A stretch of DNA of 64,000 nucleotides, taken from NCBI GenBank assembly GCA_910589415.1, contig OU342638.1:32461579-32525578 (forward strand), read 5' to 3'. A program made the translations under genes and the position numbers. Under the pieces are notes generated by a model that did not search any database, was not told the DNA's origin, and worked only from the letters and a program-made list of their open reading frames with translations. How positions within the stretch are numbered: the first letter of the stretch is position 1; each line of letters starts with the position of its first letter. Origin of the DNA: Malachius bipustulatus. Lineage: Eukaryota > Arthropoda > Insecta > Coleoptera > Melyridae. Below, piece by piece: positions 21,440 to 33,650 of this stretch.

Positions 21440-22790
21440 TGATCCTTCCCCCTTTTTTGCAGCAGCCATGCATTTATCAATAACGACCAGTAACGATCAG
21501 TATCAATAACTGTTACTATGTCACACTTTCTTCACACTATCACACTTTTTTTCAATTGATACTGAGTTACCATTCATATACGCGACTTATTTTGTTGCAG
21601 GAGCTGTCACAGTTACGCACGTATCAATAACGACCAGTAAGAGTAGCCACAGCCATTCAAGAGCGTGCTGAACTGATAATAATCAACGATCAGTGAACTG
21701 AAGGAGCAACTGGCTACAGGAGCTGCTACAGCAAATAACTTATCAGTAACTGTTCTCATTTCACACTTTCTTCGCACTTTCTGTCGATTTCAAAAAACGG
21801 AGAGTTACCATTTTTCTTCATACACGCAACTTATTTTGTTGCAGGAGCTGTCACAGTTACGCACGTATCAATAACGACCAGTAAGAGTAGCCAAAGCCAT
21901 TCAAGAGCGTGATGAACTGATAATAATCAACGATCAGTGAACTGAAGGAGCAACTGGCTACAGGAGCTGTTACAGCAAATAACTTATCAGTAACTGTTCT
22001 CATTTCACACTTTCTTCACACTTTCTGTCGATTTCAAAAAACGGAGAGTTACCATTTTTCTTCATACACGCAACTTATTTTGTTGCAGGAGCTGTCACAG
22101 TTACGCACGTATCAATAACGACCAGTAAGAGTAGCCAAAGCCATTCAAGAGCGTGCTGAACTGATAATAACCAACGATCAGTGAACTGAAGAGCAACTGG
22201 CTACAGGAGCTGTTACAGCAAATAACTTATCAGTAACTGTTCTCATTTCACACTTTCTTCGCACTTTCTGTCGATTTCAAAAAACGGAGAGTTACCATTT
22301 TTCTTCATACACGCAACTTATTTTGTTGCAGGAGCTGTCACAGTTACGCACGTATCAATAACGACCAGTAAGAGTAGCCACAGCCATTCAAGAACGAGCT
22401 GAGCTGATAATAACCAACGATCAGTGAACTGAAGAGCAACTGGCTACAGGAGCTGTTACAGCAAATAACTTATCAGTAACTGTTCTCATTTCACACTTTC
22501 TTCGCACTTTCTGTCGATTTCAAAAAACGGAGAGTTACCATTTTTCTTCATACACGCAACTTATTTTGTTGCAGGAGCTGTCACAGTTACGCACGTATCA
22601 ATAACGACCAGTAAGAGTAGCCACAGCCATTCAAGAGCGTGCTGAACTGATAATAACCAACGATCAGTGAACTGAAGAGCAACTGGCTACAGGAGCTGTT
22701 AAAGCAAATAACTTATCAGTAACTGTTGTCATTTCACACTTTCTTCGCACTTTCTGTCGATTTCAAAAAAACGGAGAGTTTTTAGGGATC
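21440..22790. repeat. ~244-bp satellite array
   Basis: The string GAGCTGTCACAGTTACGCAC recurs at 21601, 21845, 22089, 22332 and 22575 (periods 244, 244, 243, 243). Full copies are highly similar. A diverged partial copy precedes them at about 21465-21600, and the array breaks off at about 22777 within the conserved 'acggagagtt' text. Confidence 0.95.
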
Positions 22791-25260
22791 AGTACTCTGT
22801 AAAGTACTTAACAGCAAGAATTGCCACAGCAGTGGAACTATTATAAAGGAATAACGATGGAATAACGATGTAATAACGATTAAATCACATCTAATCAAAA
22901 TAGTTATAGTACAATAAGTTTACCTTATAACGGTGCGATTATCCAACTTATCATTTTGACGTCTCTGTGACCATAATAGCGGTAAAGAGCGAAAAAATGA
23001 GAAAAAGGTTATTTTATTTTTTATGCACGTCGATTAGATTAAGAGTTCAACGTTCATAATGGAAAACTATCAATACCCTCTCTCTAAGACCGTATTATTC
23101 AGAACGCTCCCACTCTCTGATCTATCTGCCTTTGTCCAATGTATACAAAGCATGGTACTGTCATTGCTAGAAAATCTGGGATACATCTGTTAGAAAAACT
23201 AGGAAATGTGTTAGATAAATAGATACTGTTTTTATAAATAAACATTAGTAGGTACTTCATGTTCAAATAAATCATATTAAATAATAGTCAGACTACTTCA
23301 TAGTGTTAAAAATCAACTCGAATTTCTATAATAAATAATTAATACAGTCCGAATTTAGTTTATAAACCAACCTTTAAACGCTGAACTAATATTAATAAAC
23401 TAATCTTGACCGAACCGCGAACTCTACCAAACTATGGACTTGACAGGAGCGCATTGACAAGAGAAATGTCTCATTTAGGCTTTAAAAAAAGCAGCCATTG
23501 GAGCGATAAATAAACCCGATCAACTATTTCGATAAGCAGCCCCGAAACATGTTTTTCCTTTTCATCTATCGCACCTAAATATCACCCTTAATTAAAATTC
23601 CTTTTAACAAATTCGTTCCCGTCGCCCGCTAATGCATATTCATTCGGCCACAAGACTGCGACCATTAGCATTTAGGTCGCGTGGGATATAACGAGGTTCC
23701 ACCTGCATTGTCCTTCAGATCGTGCACCCAAATACGAGTAGGCGATCCTGGAAACGGCAGCGAACTAGGTAAGAAAAGCCGACGAAGAGGGGAGGGATGG
23801 GGGATGATGTAAGATGGAAGGGTAAGGAGTCGAGTTGTGTGGTGTCGCCTGAAAACAATACATCTGAATCGTCCTGATTTGCAAGGGAAATAGCACTGTC
23901 TACACCAGATATAGTGTAATAGATCACGAGTGCATTTGGATGGGCGGTGTTGCCAAATTTCCTTCTAGTAAAAAAATGGATTCTTCTAGTTTCTGTTACC
24001 TATTTCTGGTAAAGATTCTTTCATGACAAGTTTCTCTCAATTGTTCCAGGGAGTCAATCTCTATTAACCACTGCAAAAGAGCCCGGAATCAATTATGATT
24101 TCAGTTGAAGCCAGCTGTGAAAATAAGTTCCATTACCTCTGTATTATTGGTGAGCTATCCCGGGTGGTTCCTATAATAAACCCCGCAACAATATTCTTCT
24201 CTACTGTTCTTAACCAGGAAAAAGTGCTCAAAGAAGTTGACATAATTAAAGGACCGAGGAAGATGGGGAGCAAAAAAAACCTTATAAGACGTACGTTGGA
24301 CTTTTTTTTTCATTAGGGGAGGATTAGGGGAGAAATTGCGAAACTGGGGTTTTTATAATAAATGAGTCCTTGATGAAGAAGATTACCGGAGCTCGGTGCC
24401 CAATAAAACGAACATTTCGGCACATCTTGGCAACACACAACTACCCAGACCGCATCGTCGCCCTCCCGACTGGTCATTACCGCCCCATAATGAGGGAGAC
24501 GGCTCCGCATAATCGTCCCTGATAATGTCCAACCTCAAACTCGCTCGCTCCCCCTCCCTCCCCCGACAGACATCATTATCCCGCGGCGTATGCGGCACGG
24601 TGTGTGGCGGGTTGCGTGTCGCCGCGATGCATAATGCTGTTTATCCGAGGGGCACTACAACAACATAGATCTAGATGTGGAAATGCGGAAAATTACCCGA
24701 CCGGGGTTGCATGTCATGTGGGAAGGGTCGCGGTCGTCGCGGGAATTATTGCGGCTTCATTTGGTGCAGTTCTCAGTTCTCAATCGGAGATATTAAACAT
24801 TTTCGCTCGTTAAGAGAGCGATTTGGTGCGCACGTCAGATGGGAATTTGGGAAGTTGCAGGTGATTTTGGAAGGGTGGCTACCGGTTGGGGGGATCGAGA
24901 TACGGTGGTAATTGTAGAGCGCTGAAGAGGTTCTGATCGGATTAACGAGGAGAAGGTGGAAATTCATAAATGATTGGGGTTAAAGGTGGAAAGGTTTTTG
25001 ATTACAGGAGCTTGGGGGTGAATTAGAGAGCGTGAAAGATTAATAATTACAGTAATTAAGATAAAAAATAATTATTAGTCTTAAGTACCGAAACCATCAG
25101 AAAGATTAAGACATTAATAAGAGTCATAATTTAGTCTTCCGGCTGAGTAAAAAATTCAAAGTATACACTTTAGTTCAGGATTTGGACTTTATAAAGGTAA
25201 AAGTTGAGTCAGTTGTTAAGTATAAGCAATCATAGAAATGTTTAGTTTGATTTAGACACT
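22791..25260. other. Spacer with GC-rich patch, no gene supported
   Basis: A diverged dispersed-repeat fragment lies at 24060-24125. A GC-rich patch at 24370-24610 has open frames on both strands but no convincing splice sites or motif. A pyrimidine-rich acceptor-like site is present on the minus strand near 23750. Confidence 0.45.
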
Positions 25261-25269
25261 CGCTAATGT

Positions 25270-26345
25270 GATATACGTACAGAATAAACAGTAAAGGGCG
25301 TAAAACAGTGCCCTGAAGCACTCCATGGTGATGGTTTTCTTATAGATTAGAAGACTTTTTAGTCATCTTGTAAAGAAAGAGAAGTACCAAGGATGAATGT
25401 ATGTCTTTTAGCGTCATTGGGGGGTCAAACTGCTCACTATCAAATTTCCACTTTTCGTTCCTGACCTGATTTATTTCGATCCAAAATTTAACATCAAAAG
25501 GGCTACATTAGGAATATCATCAAGGATAGAGTAGTTAATGCCATTTTGATACCAAAGCAACAGTTAGGACCTTAAACATTCCCTTGTGGCACTCCATGGT
25601 GGCTTCAATAGTTCTTGGGCAGCAATTTTTTTGGCAATAAAGGAATTTTGAAGATCGTCTCTTCCAGATAGTTTTGGTATGAAACTGGGAATTAGAAGCT
25701 TGTCAACATGACAGGGATTGAAGAAATAAATTGGATTGATTCTTATTGATTTTCACCATTTGTATGGGACTTTATTATCAAGTTACAGTCATTTAAATAC
25801 AAATTAAACAGTAGAGGCCCTGGAACATTCCCCCGTGGCATTCCATGGTGACTTCAACAGTTTTTGGGCAGCAGTTTTCGTGTAAATAAAGAAATTTTGA
25901 AGATCGTTTCTTCCAGATAGTTTTGATATCCGGCTGGGGATTAGCAGCTTGTCAACATGACAAGGAGTTGAAGAAATAAACTGGAGGAACACTAAACCAA
26001 ATTTTAACGATCGGTGAACAGTTAAGGCTTTGAAAATAGTACCCTGGGGCACACCATATTTCTTTCTAAGATCACTGCTTGGAGATATACAGGCATTTTT
26101 AACATATTCTTCCCAAAAAGGAATATACAGAAGTTAATGACGGATTTTCGTCTCTGTTGGAGTCTAAAAATAATTCGAGGTGCAAAAATTCAAACAGTTT
26201 TGGCCCAAATATATTTTTCCCTAAAAATAAAGATAAAGAACATTAACAACATAAAGGATATACCCGTAAATGCCATTCAAGTGGGAAAAATAATAGAGCA
26301 GCTGACATTGTCCCCTGGGGCACTCCATAAGGTAAATTTTAATGT
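25270..26345 (-). pseudogene. Tandem degenerate fragments of a non-LTR reverse transcriptase
   Basis: On the minus strand the reverse-transcriptase signature GVPQG-x-x-x-x-PLLF-x-x-Y recurs, each copy decayed. Examples are GVLQGTVLRPLLFILYV (about 25325-25275), GVPQGNV followed by a stop (about 25605-25585), GMPRGNVPGPLLFNLYLND (about 25846-25790), GVPQGTIF (about 26055-26032) and GVPQGTMSAALLF (about 26323-26285). Copies are spaced about 210-275 bp apart and share upstream text, most clearly 25590-25740 with 25840-25990. This signature is the segment around RT blocks 4-5 of LINE-type elements, upstream of the catalytic YxDD box. No copy is intact. A tandem array grown from one RT gene fragment explains it best. 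Confidence 0.75.
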
Positions 26346-26830
26346 GATTTTTGAAGATATTGTGGACATATTCTAGCGAAAAAGAACCGGTGGCTGATGG
26401 CTTTGGAATCAAAAGTCCAAAGACAATCTTTCCTAGAAGTCTGGAAAGAATTATGGCATATGTGACACTTAATTGTCATGTCAAAGGTAGGAGAAATTCA
26501 ACAAATATTTTCCCTTTACCCCCCCCCCCCCCCACTTGTCACGTGACTTATATCCCACAAAATAAAAAAGGAACCTGTCAATGTTTGGCGTCATAAAAAT
26601 AAATCGACCGCATCGCGTTTTTCACTTTACAGAATTCATTTCCTCATAAATCACCGCAAAAACATGACATAACCGCAAATGAACGATTTGGCATGGGAAC
26701 AATTCCAACGGCGTCGTCGCAACACTTACCATCATGCAGAGAACATTAAAACTGCGACCAAGTCCTGCAGCCATCGCGTCAGTAAACACAGGGAGAGATC
26801 GATCAATCCGGCAACGTTGCAACAGCTGAA
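26346..26830. other. Spacer with 15-C tract
   Basis: A run of 15 C lies at 26519-26533. Open frames on both strands at 26622-26873 have no recognised domain. An equal 15-C run occurs at 35123-35137. Confidence 0.5.
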
Positions 26831-26834
26831 TCGC

Positions 26835-26940
26835 CATTCTGACGTCAGGACCGATCCCCGGGTATGACGTCACAATATATAGTATGACACCTTGAGTTGA
26901 GAGTTACCTACCTATCATACTAGAGCTATAAATAACCGGC
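26835..26940 (+). promoter_or_regulatory. Candidate promoter: two CRE-like sites and a TATA box
   Basis: TGACGTCA-type sites occur in CTGACGTCAGG (about 26839) and ATGACGTCAC (about 26865), followed by TATAAATA at 26927-26934. The spacing would place a start site near 26960, ahead of the open exon candidate that ends at a strong donor at 27380. No experimental evidence; inferred from motifs only. Confidence 0.35.
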
Positions 26941-27269
26941 CTCTGGATAGTAAATTCGGTAATAGAACTAACGACCACCGATGCCGGATCAAACCATCAT
27001 TATATTCCCTTATTACTGGATTTAATTATTTACCATATTCATCAATAAATCAATTTATTATAAAATTGAAGAGATATTTCAGAAAACTCAAGACAACACT
27101 TCTTCTTGATGAGATAAGATGAGATAAGGGATATCGTAGACCAATCTGTCAACGTCGCCTAGCTCGCGCGATCTATTCCCGTTCTCCGGGAGCACATGTT
27201 TACTCAGGCAGGAAGTCCCGAATCCCGAAGGAGAGTTACGACCAAGTTGATGGGCAATTAACGGACCAG

Positions 27270-27380
27270 ATGAGGTCTTTGTCTCCCTCTCATAACTCCA
27301 AGACCGCGGAGTTCGGCGCACTTCTCCAGCTTCAAGGAGCTCCTCCGGGCGCCGCGTTCGGCAACAAGAACGTCCTTCAG
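27270..27380 (+). CDS. Candidate first coding exon (unidentified)
   Basis: An ATG at 27270 opens 37 codons that end at a consensus donor, CTTCAG|GTGAGA (GT at 27381). The frame is open upstream to about 27113, so the start is not certain; it was chosen as the first downstream ATG with the TATA-like element about 340 bp upstream. The short peptide (AEFGALLQLQGAPPGAAFG in its middle) is not recognised. The region is GC-rich compared with its flanks. The minus strand is also open here for about 95 codons (to 27088) with a weak acceptor-like site, so the strand is ambiguous. If real, this gene lies on the opposite strand to the potassium-channel exon 540 bp away. Confidence 0.35.
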
Positions 27381-27774
27381 GTGAGAATTATTGAGCAGAT
27401 GCCAGCAGACAGGTTGACAAGACAAGGTAAATGTGTGTGTGTATTGACGAGAACGGTTTGCACGGTTTGGAAGTTGTAAACATTTGGGAATCTCTGGTGC
27501 GCTTGTTATTTTTATAATGGAGTGAAATGTACAAATTGGCAGAGCTGGGCGTGGAGTGTAAAGATTTATTTGTATTTTCAACGAAGTGTGAGGAATTCAT
27601 AAAAAATCACCTGCAGATTTTCCGTTATTTACAGAGCGGCTTCATGAAGTGATACCTTTTTTCTCGCGTTCTTTGATCTACCATATGACCACGAGTGGGA
27701 TATAAAAATTGTCGCTACAAGAGGAAAAAATTTTGCAAACTATACTGGAAACATATTCTGACCATAATTATCGT

Positions 27775-27850
27775 TAATGTCATTTGCGTAAAAAAACAAT
27801 AGAGGCCTCAAAATACCATCCTGAGGCATTCCATAGTACGTTCAATGGTC
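27775..27850 (-). pseudogene. Isolated reverse-transcriptase motif fragment
   Basis: The minus strand reads GMPQDGILRPLLFFYAND, the same RT signature as in the 25.3-26.3 kb array, here as a single copy 66 bp beyond the donor of the PAS exon. It is an intronic transposon relic. It causes an open frame to run past the real exon end. Confidence 0.7.
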
Positions 27851-27916
27851 CTCTGGAGCTTTGGGAGGGAGCAATTCTCCCAGAAAAAGTCGCTAAAAAA
27901 AATAAACGTAACTCAC

Positions 27917-28147
27917 CGTCCTTTCTGTAATACAATATCTCGGCGTGCTTCTCCGTTCCGTCTTGCAGGGACTCCCGAAGAGAGGCCACCGCTTGTTGGC
28001 TGGTCAAAGGGCCACAGAGGAACTCGCAGCTGGCCGGACGTTGCATCACCTCCGCCCGGGAGTAGCCCGTCAGGCGGCAGAAGCCGTCCGAGCAGTAGAT
28101 TATGTGACATTGTCCTTCTCGGCTGTTTGCGACCAAGAACGACCGAT
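27917..28147 (-). CDS. sei: Erg-type KCNH potassium channel, PAS-domain exon
   Basis: This 231-bp exon lies between a ttttctgttccag acceptor (AG at 28149-28148) and a G|GTGAGT donor (27916-27911). It encodes most of the cytoplasmic PAS (eag) domain: RSFLVANS, IIYCSDGFCRLTGYSRAEVMQ, a CEFLCGPLTS segment and EILYYRKDG. In KCNH channels this domain caps the channel from inside and slows closing (deactivation). GYSRAEVMQRP and the YRKDG end are closest to the Erg subfamily (KCNH2, fly seizure) rather than Eag or Elk. Length (231 bp) and phases (1 at both ends) equal those I recall for human KCNH2 exon 2, and the split codons fall at equivalent residues. Flanking exons were not found: the first exon should lie at higher coordinates and the next at lower ones, so both introns are long. 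Only this exon of the gene is certain here. Confidence 0.88.
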
Positions 28148-28229
28148 CTGGAACAGAAAACCGCGAGGTTAGAAAGGCAAGAAAGCGATAAAACTTTTTC
28201 AGAGCTTTCAAAATAAAAAATGTGAGCTT

Positions 28230-31200
28230 TAGGAGAGGATAGGCTCTAATTGGGAAAGCTCAAAAAAGCTGAGGGATCGGGAGATATGAAAAGGTGACTG
28301 AAAAGGTTAGAAAGGCTAGATAAATAATTGAATTATCGAATGATACAGAAATTGATTAAAGTTATATTTTATTTTAAGTTAATTGTAGTTTAATTAGAGC
28401 TTAAGCGAAGCCTAATTGCGGCATAATGTCTTGAATAAATTTAGAAAGGAAGGTACAGTTAAATAAATAAATAAACCAAAACATAATTTAAGACAGTGAA
28501 GCCACTCGACAAGATTAAATAAGTAAATATTATAGAGGTCAGAATGTTTAGGTAAAGTTAGAAAGACTCCACAAAATAAAAGAAAGGTTAGAAAGCTCAT
28601 CTTTACGTTAGTAAACGTGTAAACTAGATTGAAAAAAGTGAGAGGAATCATGAAATATTAGAAAGACACGGAAAAACATAAATTTATAAAATCTTTTACC
28701 TATAAGTAAGAAAGTCTAGTTAGAAAGTAGGTTAGAGGAGCTGAGATAATTCAGGAAAAAATATATAAGAAATTATGAATGAGTATAAAGTTCTGATCTA
28801 TTTTAGAAAAGCCAGCAAGGCACTATTTTAGAGAAAGTAAGAGACCTCGAAAAGGCTAAAAATACATCAAAATGGCTAAGAAAAGATAAAAATATCAAAT
28901 TTGAGTTTGTAAATCTTGAAAATAAGTTAAACGAGATGATAAAGTCCAGGAAGTATTAGAAAGACGCAAAAAAAATCTCATATCCAGCTAAAAAAGTCTG
29001 GTCAGAAACAAGGTTAGAGAAGACAAGAGACCCTAGGAATAGTTAGAAAGGCCGATTTAGCTCAGAAAAGTAGAAAGCTAATATTTAGGTAGAAATGCCA
29101 TTAAACTAGATCTGAGAAGGTCCTAGAGAGTTTAGAAAAGATTAGAAAGATGGAAAAAAAATTGAGGGACTATAGAGTTGTTATGTATTTTAGAAAGTCC
29201 GGCAAGAAACTATTTTTGAGAAAGTACGAGACCTCAGAAAAGGTTGGAAGGACGTCAAAATAAATGAGAAAAGGTAGAGGTTATATTTGAGAGGAACAAA
29301 AAAAAAACGAAAAAACTCAGAAAAATCTCATATCTAGCTAAGAAAGGCTAGTCAGAAACAAGGTTAGAGAGGACGAGAGACCCCTGTAAAAGTTACAAAG
29401 GCCGATTAAGCTTTCAAAAATTAAATATTTAGTTTGGAAAACCTTAGAATAAGATTAGTGAATGTCAAAGAGAGTTGAAAAAGGTTAGAAAGATTATAAA
29501 CTTCATATGTATTTTAGAAAGTCCGGCATGGAACTATTTCAAAGAAGCTATAAGACCTCAGATAAGGCTAGAAAGTCATAAAAACAGCTAATAAAAGGGA
29601 AAGACGAGGTGATAAAGTCCAGGAAGTATTAGAGAGAAACAAGAAAACGAAGAGACCAAAAAAATCTCATATCTAGCTAGGAAAGTGTAGTCAGAAACCA
29701 GGTTAGAGAAGACGAGAAGCCCAAGGAAAAGAAGGCAGATTTAGCCAAGAAAATTAAAAAGCTAATATTTAGTTAGGAATGCCACGGAACTAGATTAGAG
29801 AAAGTCATAGAAAGGCAAAATTAGAAAAGCAGATAAAAAGTTGGTGATAAATATTTAAAAAAAGGATGATAAAGTTTTTAGGTATTTTGGAAAGTCCTGC
29901 AAGGAACTATTTTAGAGAAGGTACGAGACCTCAGAAAAGGCTAGAAAGACATCCAAACGACTAAGAAAAGTTAAAAATATCAAATTAAGGTTAGTAAGCC
30001 TCGAAGTTAGGTTAAACGAGGTGATAAGCTACAGGAAATATTAGAAAGACAAAAAAAACAATGAAACCAAAAAGTATCAAGAACTAGGTTAGAGAAGAAA
30101 AGATCGCAGCAGAGGCAACAAAGACAGCAAAAAAGGAACGGTAAGAGTAAAAGTTCATATTTAGTACATGTTGAAACTAGATTAAAGTTGAAAGAGTTCT
30201 AGAAAAACTAGAAAGGCACTAAAAAACTAGAACTACTAAAAATCTTACCTAGCTAGAAAGTCTAGTCAGAAACAAGTCAATGCAAAAAATAGTCAAAAGC
30301 TAGATTAGAGACACTCAGAGATTTCAAGAAAAAATATAGAAAGATATAAAAACATGAAAACGAGACAGTAAAAGTTAGAAAGCTCAAAATGTCAACAAAA
30401 ACCTCAAAAATTTCTACCGAAACACGTTAAAGTAGGAGATGAGATGAGAGAGTATAGTTGAGATTAGAAAGAACCCTAAAAAGCTAAAAAAAGGTATGAC
30501 ACCCATGTCTAATCTAGAAGATCTAGTTAGAAAACGGTGAGAGAGCTCAGATAACTTTCGAACGACATGAAAAAATTAAAAAAAAACTTTCAAGGTTCGT
30601 ATAAGCTTGAGAAGTCTATCAGAAAAGGTTAGAAAGGCAAATAAGCTACGAGAAATTAGAAAGCTCATATACATCAATGTTAGCCTGCCTATAAATTCGT
30701 GTCAAGGGGGAAATAGGTATCGTTTAACTGATATAAAAAACAAACCAATTTATTTGTGAACAGGGACAGAACAGTGTAAAGAGGGTGAGATGAATTGGGC
30801 AATTGACACCAAGGATGAAATTTACGAGCTAAGAAGTTTGTGGTATGATTAAATTTAATTAATGAGGAGAACGGTAGGGCGAAGTTTTAGAGTTAGAAAG
30901 TCCTAAAACTAGACTAAAACTAAAAATTAGATTAAAAAATTTAAACGTGGAAGTGTAAGGGCGAAAAGATTTCATAAAGGTTAGAAAGTTCATACCCACT
31001 AATAGCAGGAAGGAAAAATAAATATCATTACGAAATAGAGAGCCCATGCAAAGTTCCAAATATAATTAAATTTAAATTGGAATTATCCACTAAATTTCAA
31101 AGTGGAGAAGATATTAGAAAGAGTGGGTTGATGTTAGAAAGCAAGTTAGGGATCAAGTGGCTGTTTAGGGTAGACGGCGTAGAAATAATACTCCTGGTAA

Positions 31201-31250
31201 TATTATTAGAAAGTCGGAAAATATTAGAGAAACTAAAATTTTGGAAGAAT
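28230..31250. repeat. Degenerate tandem array, ~380-bp unit, family shared with 34.1-35.1 kb
   Basis: A long unit recurs about four times: 'ttttagaaagtccggcaaggaactatttt', 'gagacctcagaaaaggctagaaagac', 'gataaagtccaggaagtattagaaag', 'ctcatatctagctaagaaagtctagtcagaaacaagg'. Anchor copies of the 'gagacctcag' string lie near 28850, 29230, 29550 and 29926. The edges decay into short AGAAAG-type text. There is no coding capacity. It lies directly upstream of the PAS exon, in the presumed intron. Confidence 0.75.
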
Positions 31251-31280
31251 ATGCTTTCCTTTATAGAAATAACGATCAAA

Positions 31281-32319
31281 AAGGACCTTTATTCCAACAT
31301 TCGCATCACAGCTGCTGCTTTAGCAGGGAATTGAAAGTGAAAGCTGTCGCGTGGTTGAAAAATAAAGAAAGGTGAGCGTAAAATTCTTCAAAACAAAAAC
31401 GACAAAATCAATGCAAGGACTTGACTAAGAAAAAATTTCCAGACATCGCAGACAATGAGAAACCGTGGAAGAGGAAAAATAAAACCCGATTCACAGATTC
31501 AATGACGACAGATGTGACCTTTTCGAAAGCACTGACTGTTTTCGGCGTAAATAAAATTGAAACAGGTAAAGCAAGGTGTTTTCACATGTACTTTATATGA
31601 AACCAGACGTCAGCGTGCAATAAATATCAATTTCTTTGAGAAAATGAACTTCTGACCCATTTTCCGTCCGTCAGCCTCAAAGGGCTTTAACATTCTTATT
31701 GATATTTATAGCGGCATTAAAAGCATCCCGTTTTTTTAAAGTATTTAATTCCCTATTACCACCTCTGACCTTTACCTTACAGCAGCAATCGATGTTTGAC
31801 AAAAACAAATATAAAAATTCCAACAAAAAAAAAACAACTCCTCGCACATTGATCTTTCACATGGCGAGATCCGCGGCTGCTGCTCCTGCTGGGAAAGCAA
31901 CGCGTAACAAATAATAATGATAAGCCCACGGCCTGCTTGGATTTACGCGCGATAATAGTAGTAGGAGAGATATTTAAAGATCGCAACGGGCGATTATATG
32001 ACGAGCTTTTAAAGATGTACGAGAACTTTTATACGTTCGATATACTCGATCTAAACGATTAATGATCCGACTTTATGGCCTACTCTTGCCAAATCTTACC
32101 TCATAATTGCTCGGGCAATGTCTGTTGTTTATGAAAAGTGAGATACTTATGGTAGTTGATTGTCCGATTTTTACAAGCGGGAGAAATTGATCGAGCGGAG
32201 TAAATCTGGTCGAAGACGAGAAAATAAACCTCAATTCCCATGAAGTTATATGCTCGTGCATGCTCTTACTTACTCCAAATGGTCATTCAAACAGGGATCC
32301 CCAAAACATTGCCGCAATC
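31281..32319. other. Spacer, no gene supported
   Basis: AT-rich. Small open frames at 31699-31914 and on the opposite strand have no domain. Confidence 0.5.
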
Positions 32320-33650
32320 GTCGTTCATTTTGATGGAACAGTTTTGGAAGAACAGTTTATTGTAGACGTATAGTGTTGTATCCATTTTTTTGGCGAACGA
32401 CTTAGAAGATAAGCTCTTCATCAAGAAAGGTTGTCAACTTTACTTTAATTTCCTCAAGAGCTACTTCAGCTGCTACCAAAACAATTGGTGCAAATAACCT
32501 TTCGCCTTCATGGAACAGTTTTGGAAGAACAGTTGGAAAAGTTTCGCCATTTATGGTGCACGTTCCTTGTAATCCCGCTTAGGTTATAATTTTATTGTAG
32601 GCGTATATAATATTTTTTTGGCAGATGACTTAGAAGCTGAGCCCTTCATCAAGAAAGGATGTCAACTTTACTTTAAGTTTCTCAAGAGCTACTTCAGCTG
32701 CTACCAAAATAATTGCTGGCAATAAATAACCTTTCGCCTTCATGGAACATTTTTGCAACAGCAGATGGAGTCCTTCTGCTTGCTTTGGTGCAGATTGATT
32801 GGATGAAGCCTTATTGCATCATTCAAGCATGTAGTGATGATCCATGTTGCAAAATCACCAACGCTGCAGAAACTCAGGTTGCTCTTAAACATCTCGAACC
32901 GGTGCTTCAATTCTGTTTTTGTTCCACTGCATTCTTGTGGTGGAAGCTTTTGGAAGCTCTTCAATCAACCGATTTGGGTGCTCTTGATCAAGAAACTTCA
33001 CTTTTTTTTCTCAAGAGTTGCTATATTATTATGAGTACTAGTGACACAGAGTGATCTTGCTGGAGAGCGAAATGTATTCGTCGGGCTGTGGTTTTAAGCG
33101 TGTCTTAGGTTGCCAAAATCTTAGATTGTGATAGTGGTCTATCGTCTTCAAGGAACATTTTCGCAACAGCAGATGGACCACTTCTGATTCCTTTGGTGCA
33201 GATTAATTGTATGAAGTTCAGATTGCACTTCCATTTCAAGCGTGTAGTGATGAAAAAATCACGAACACTGCAGAAACTCTGATCGCTCTGAAACATCTTG
33301 AAACAGTGTTGCAATCTGTTTTCGTTTCACTAAAACATCATGCAGAACGTTTTGCAATAATGCTTACGTCAGCAATCTCCGTTATCTTCGCCGCCATAGT
33401 CACTTCATCCGAAAGACTTTGAGCTCTACATCAAGAATTGATGTCAAATTCACTTTAATTTCCCCAAAAGTTGCTGAAAAAAGCTCTTGCTTCTTGGTAT
33501 GTTGTTATCTGCAAAAAAAAAAAATGGTGGCAATACCTTTCTTCTTCGAGGAACAGTTTCATAGCAGCAGATATGGAACCGTTTCACCTACTTGGTGCAG
33601 GTTCTTGGTGAAATTCTGTTTCGACTGTACAATATTATGAACTCTTTTCA
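32320..33650. repeat. Diverged tandem repeats, 200-400 bp units
   Basis: The string 'cttcatggaacagttttggaagaacag' and relatives recur near 32332, 32507, 32738, 33148 and 33545, each with 'catcaagaaaggatgtcaactttacttta' and 'gagctacttcagctgctacc' text nearby. The pair 32760-32960 and 33165-33340 aligns through 'gcatgtagtgatga...cactgcagaaactc'. The 113-codon open frame at 32713-33054 falls within one copy and is not preserved in the others, so it is not considered a gene. Confidence 0.7.

Noticed and set aside
23690..23760. Minus-strand acceptor-like site followed by text resembling the start of the PAS exon (GATCG ... GAAGGACAATG)
   Set aside because: The match is short, differs by one base in spacing and does not continue as PAS coding sequence. 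Chance or a very old duplicate; not annotated.
32713..33054. 113-residue open frame
   Set aside because: It lies within a diverged repeat unit and is not kept open in sister copies.
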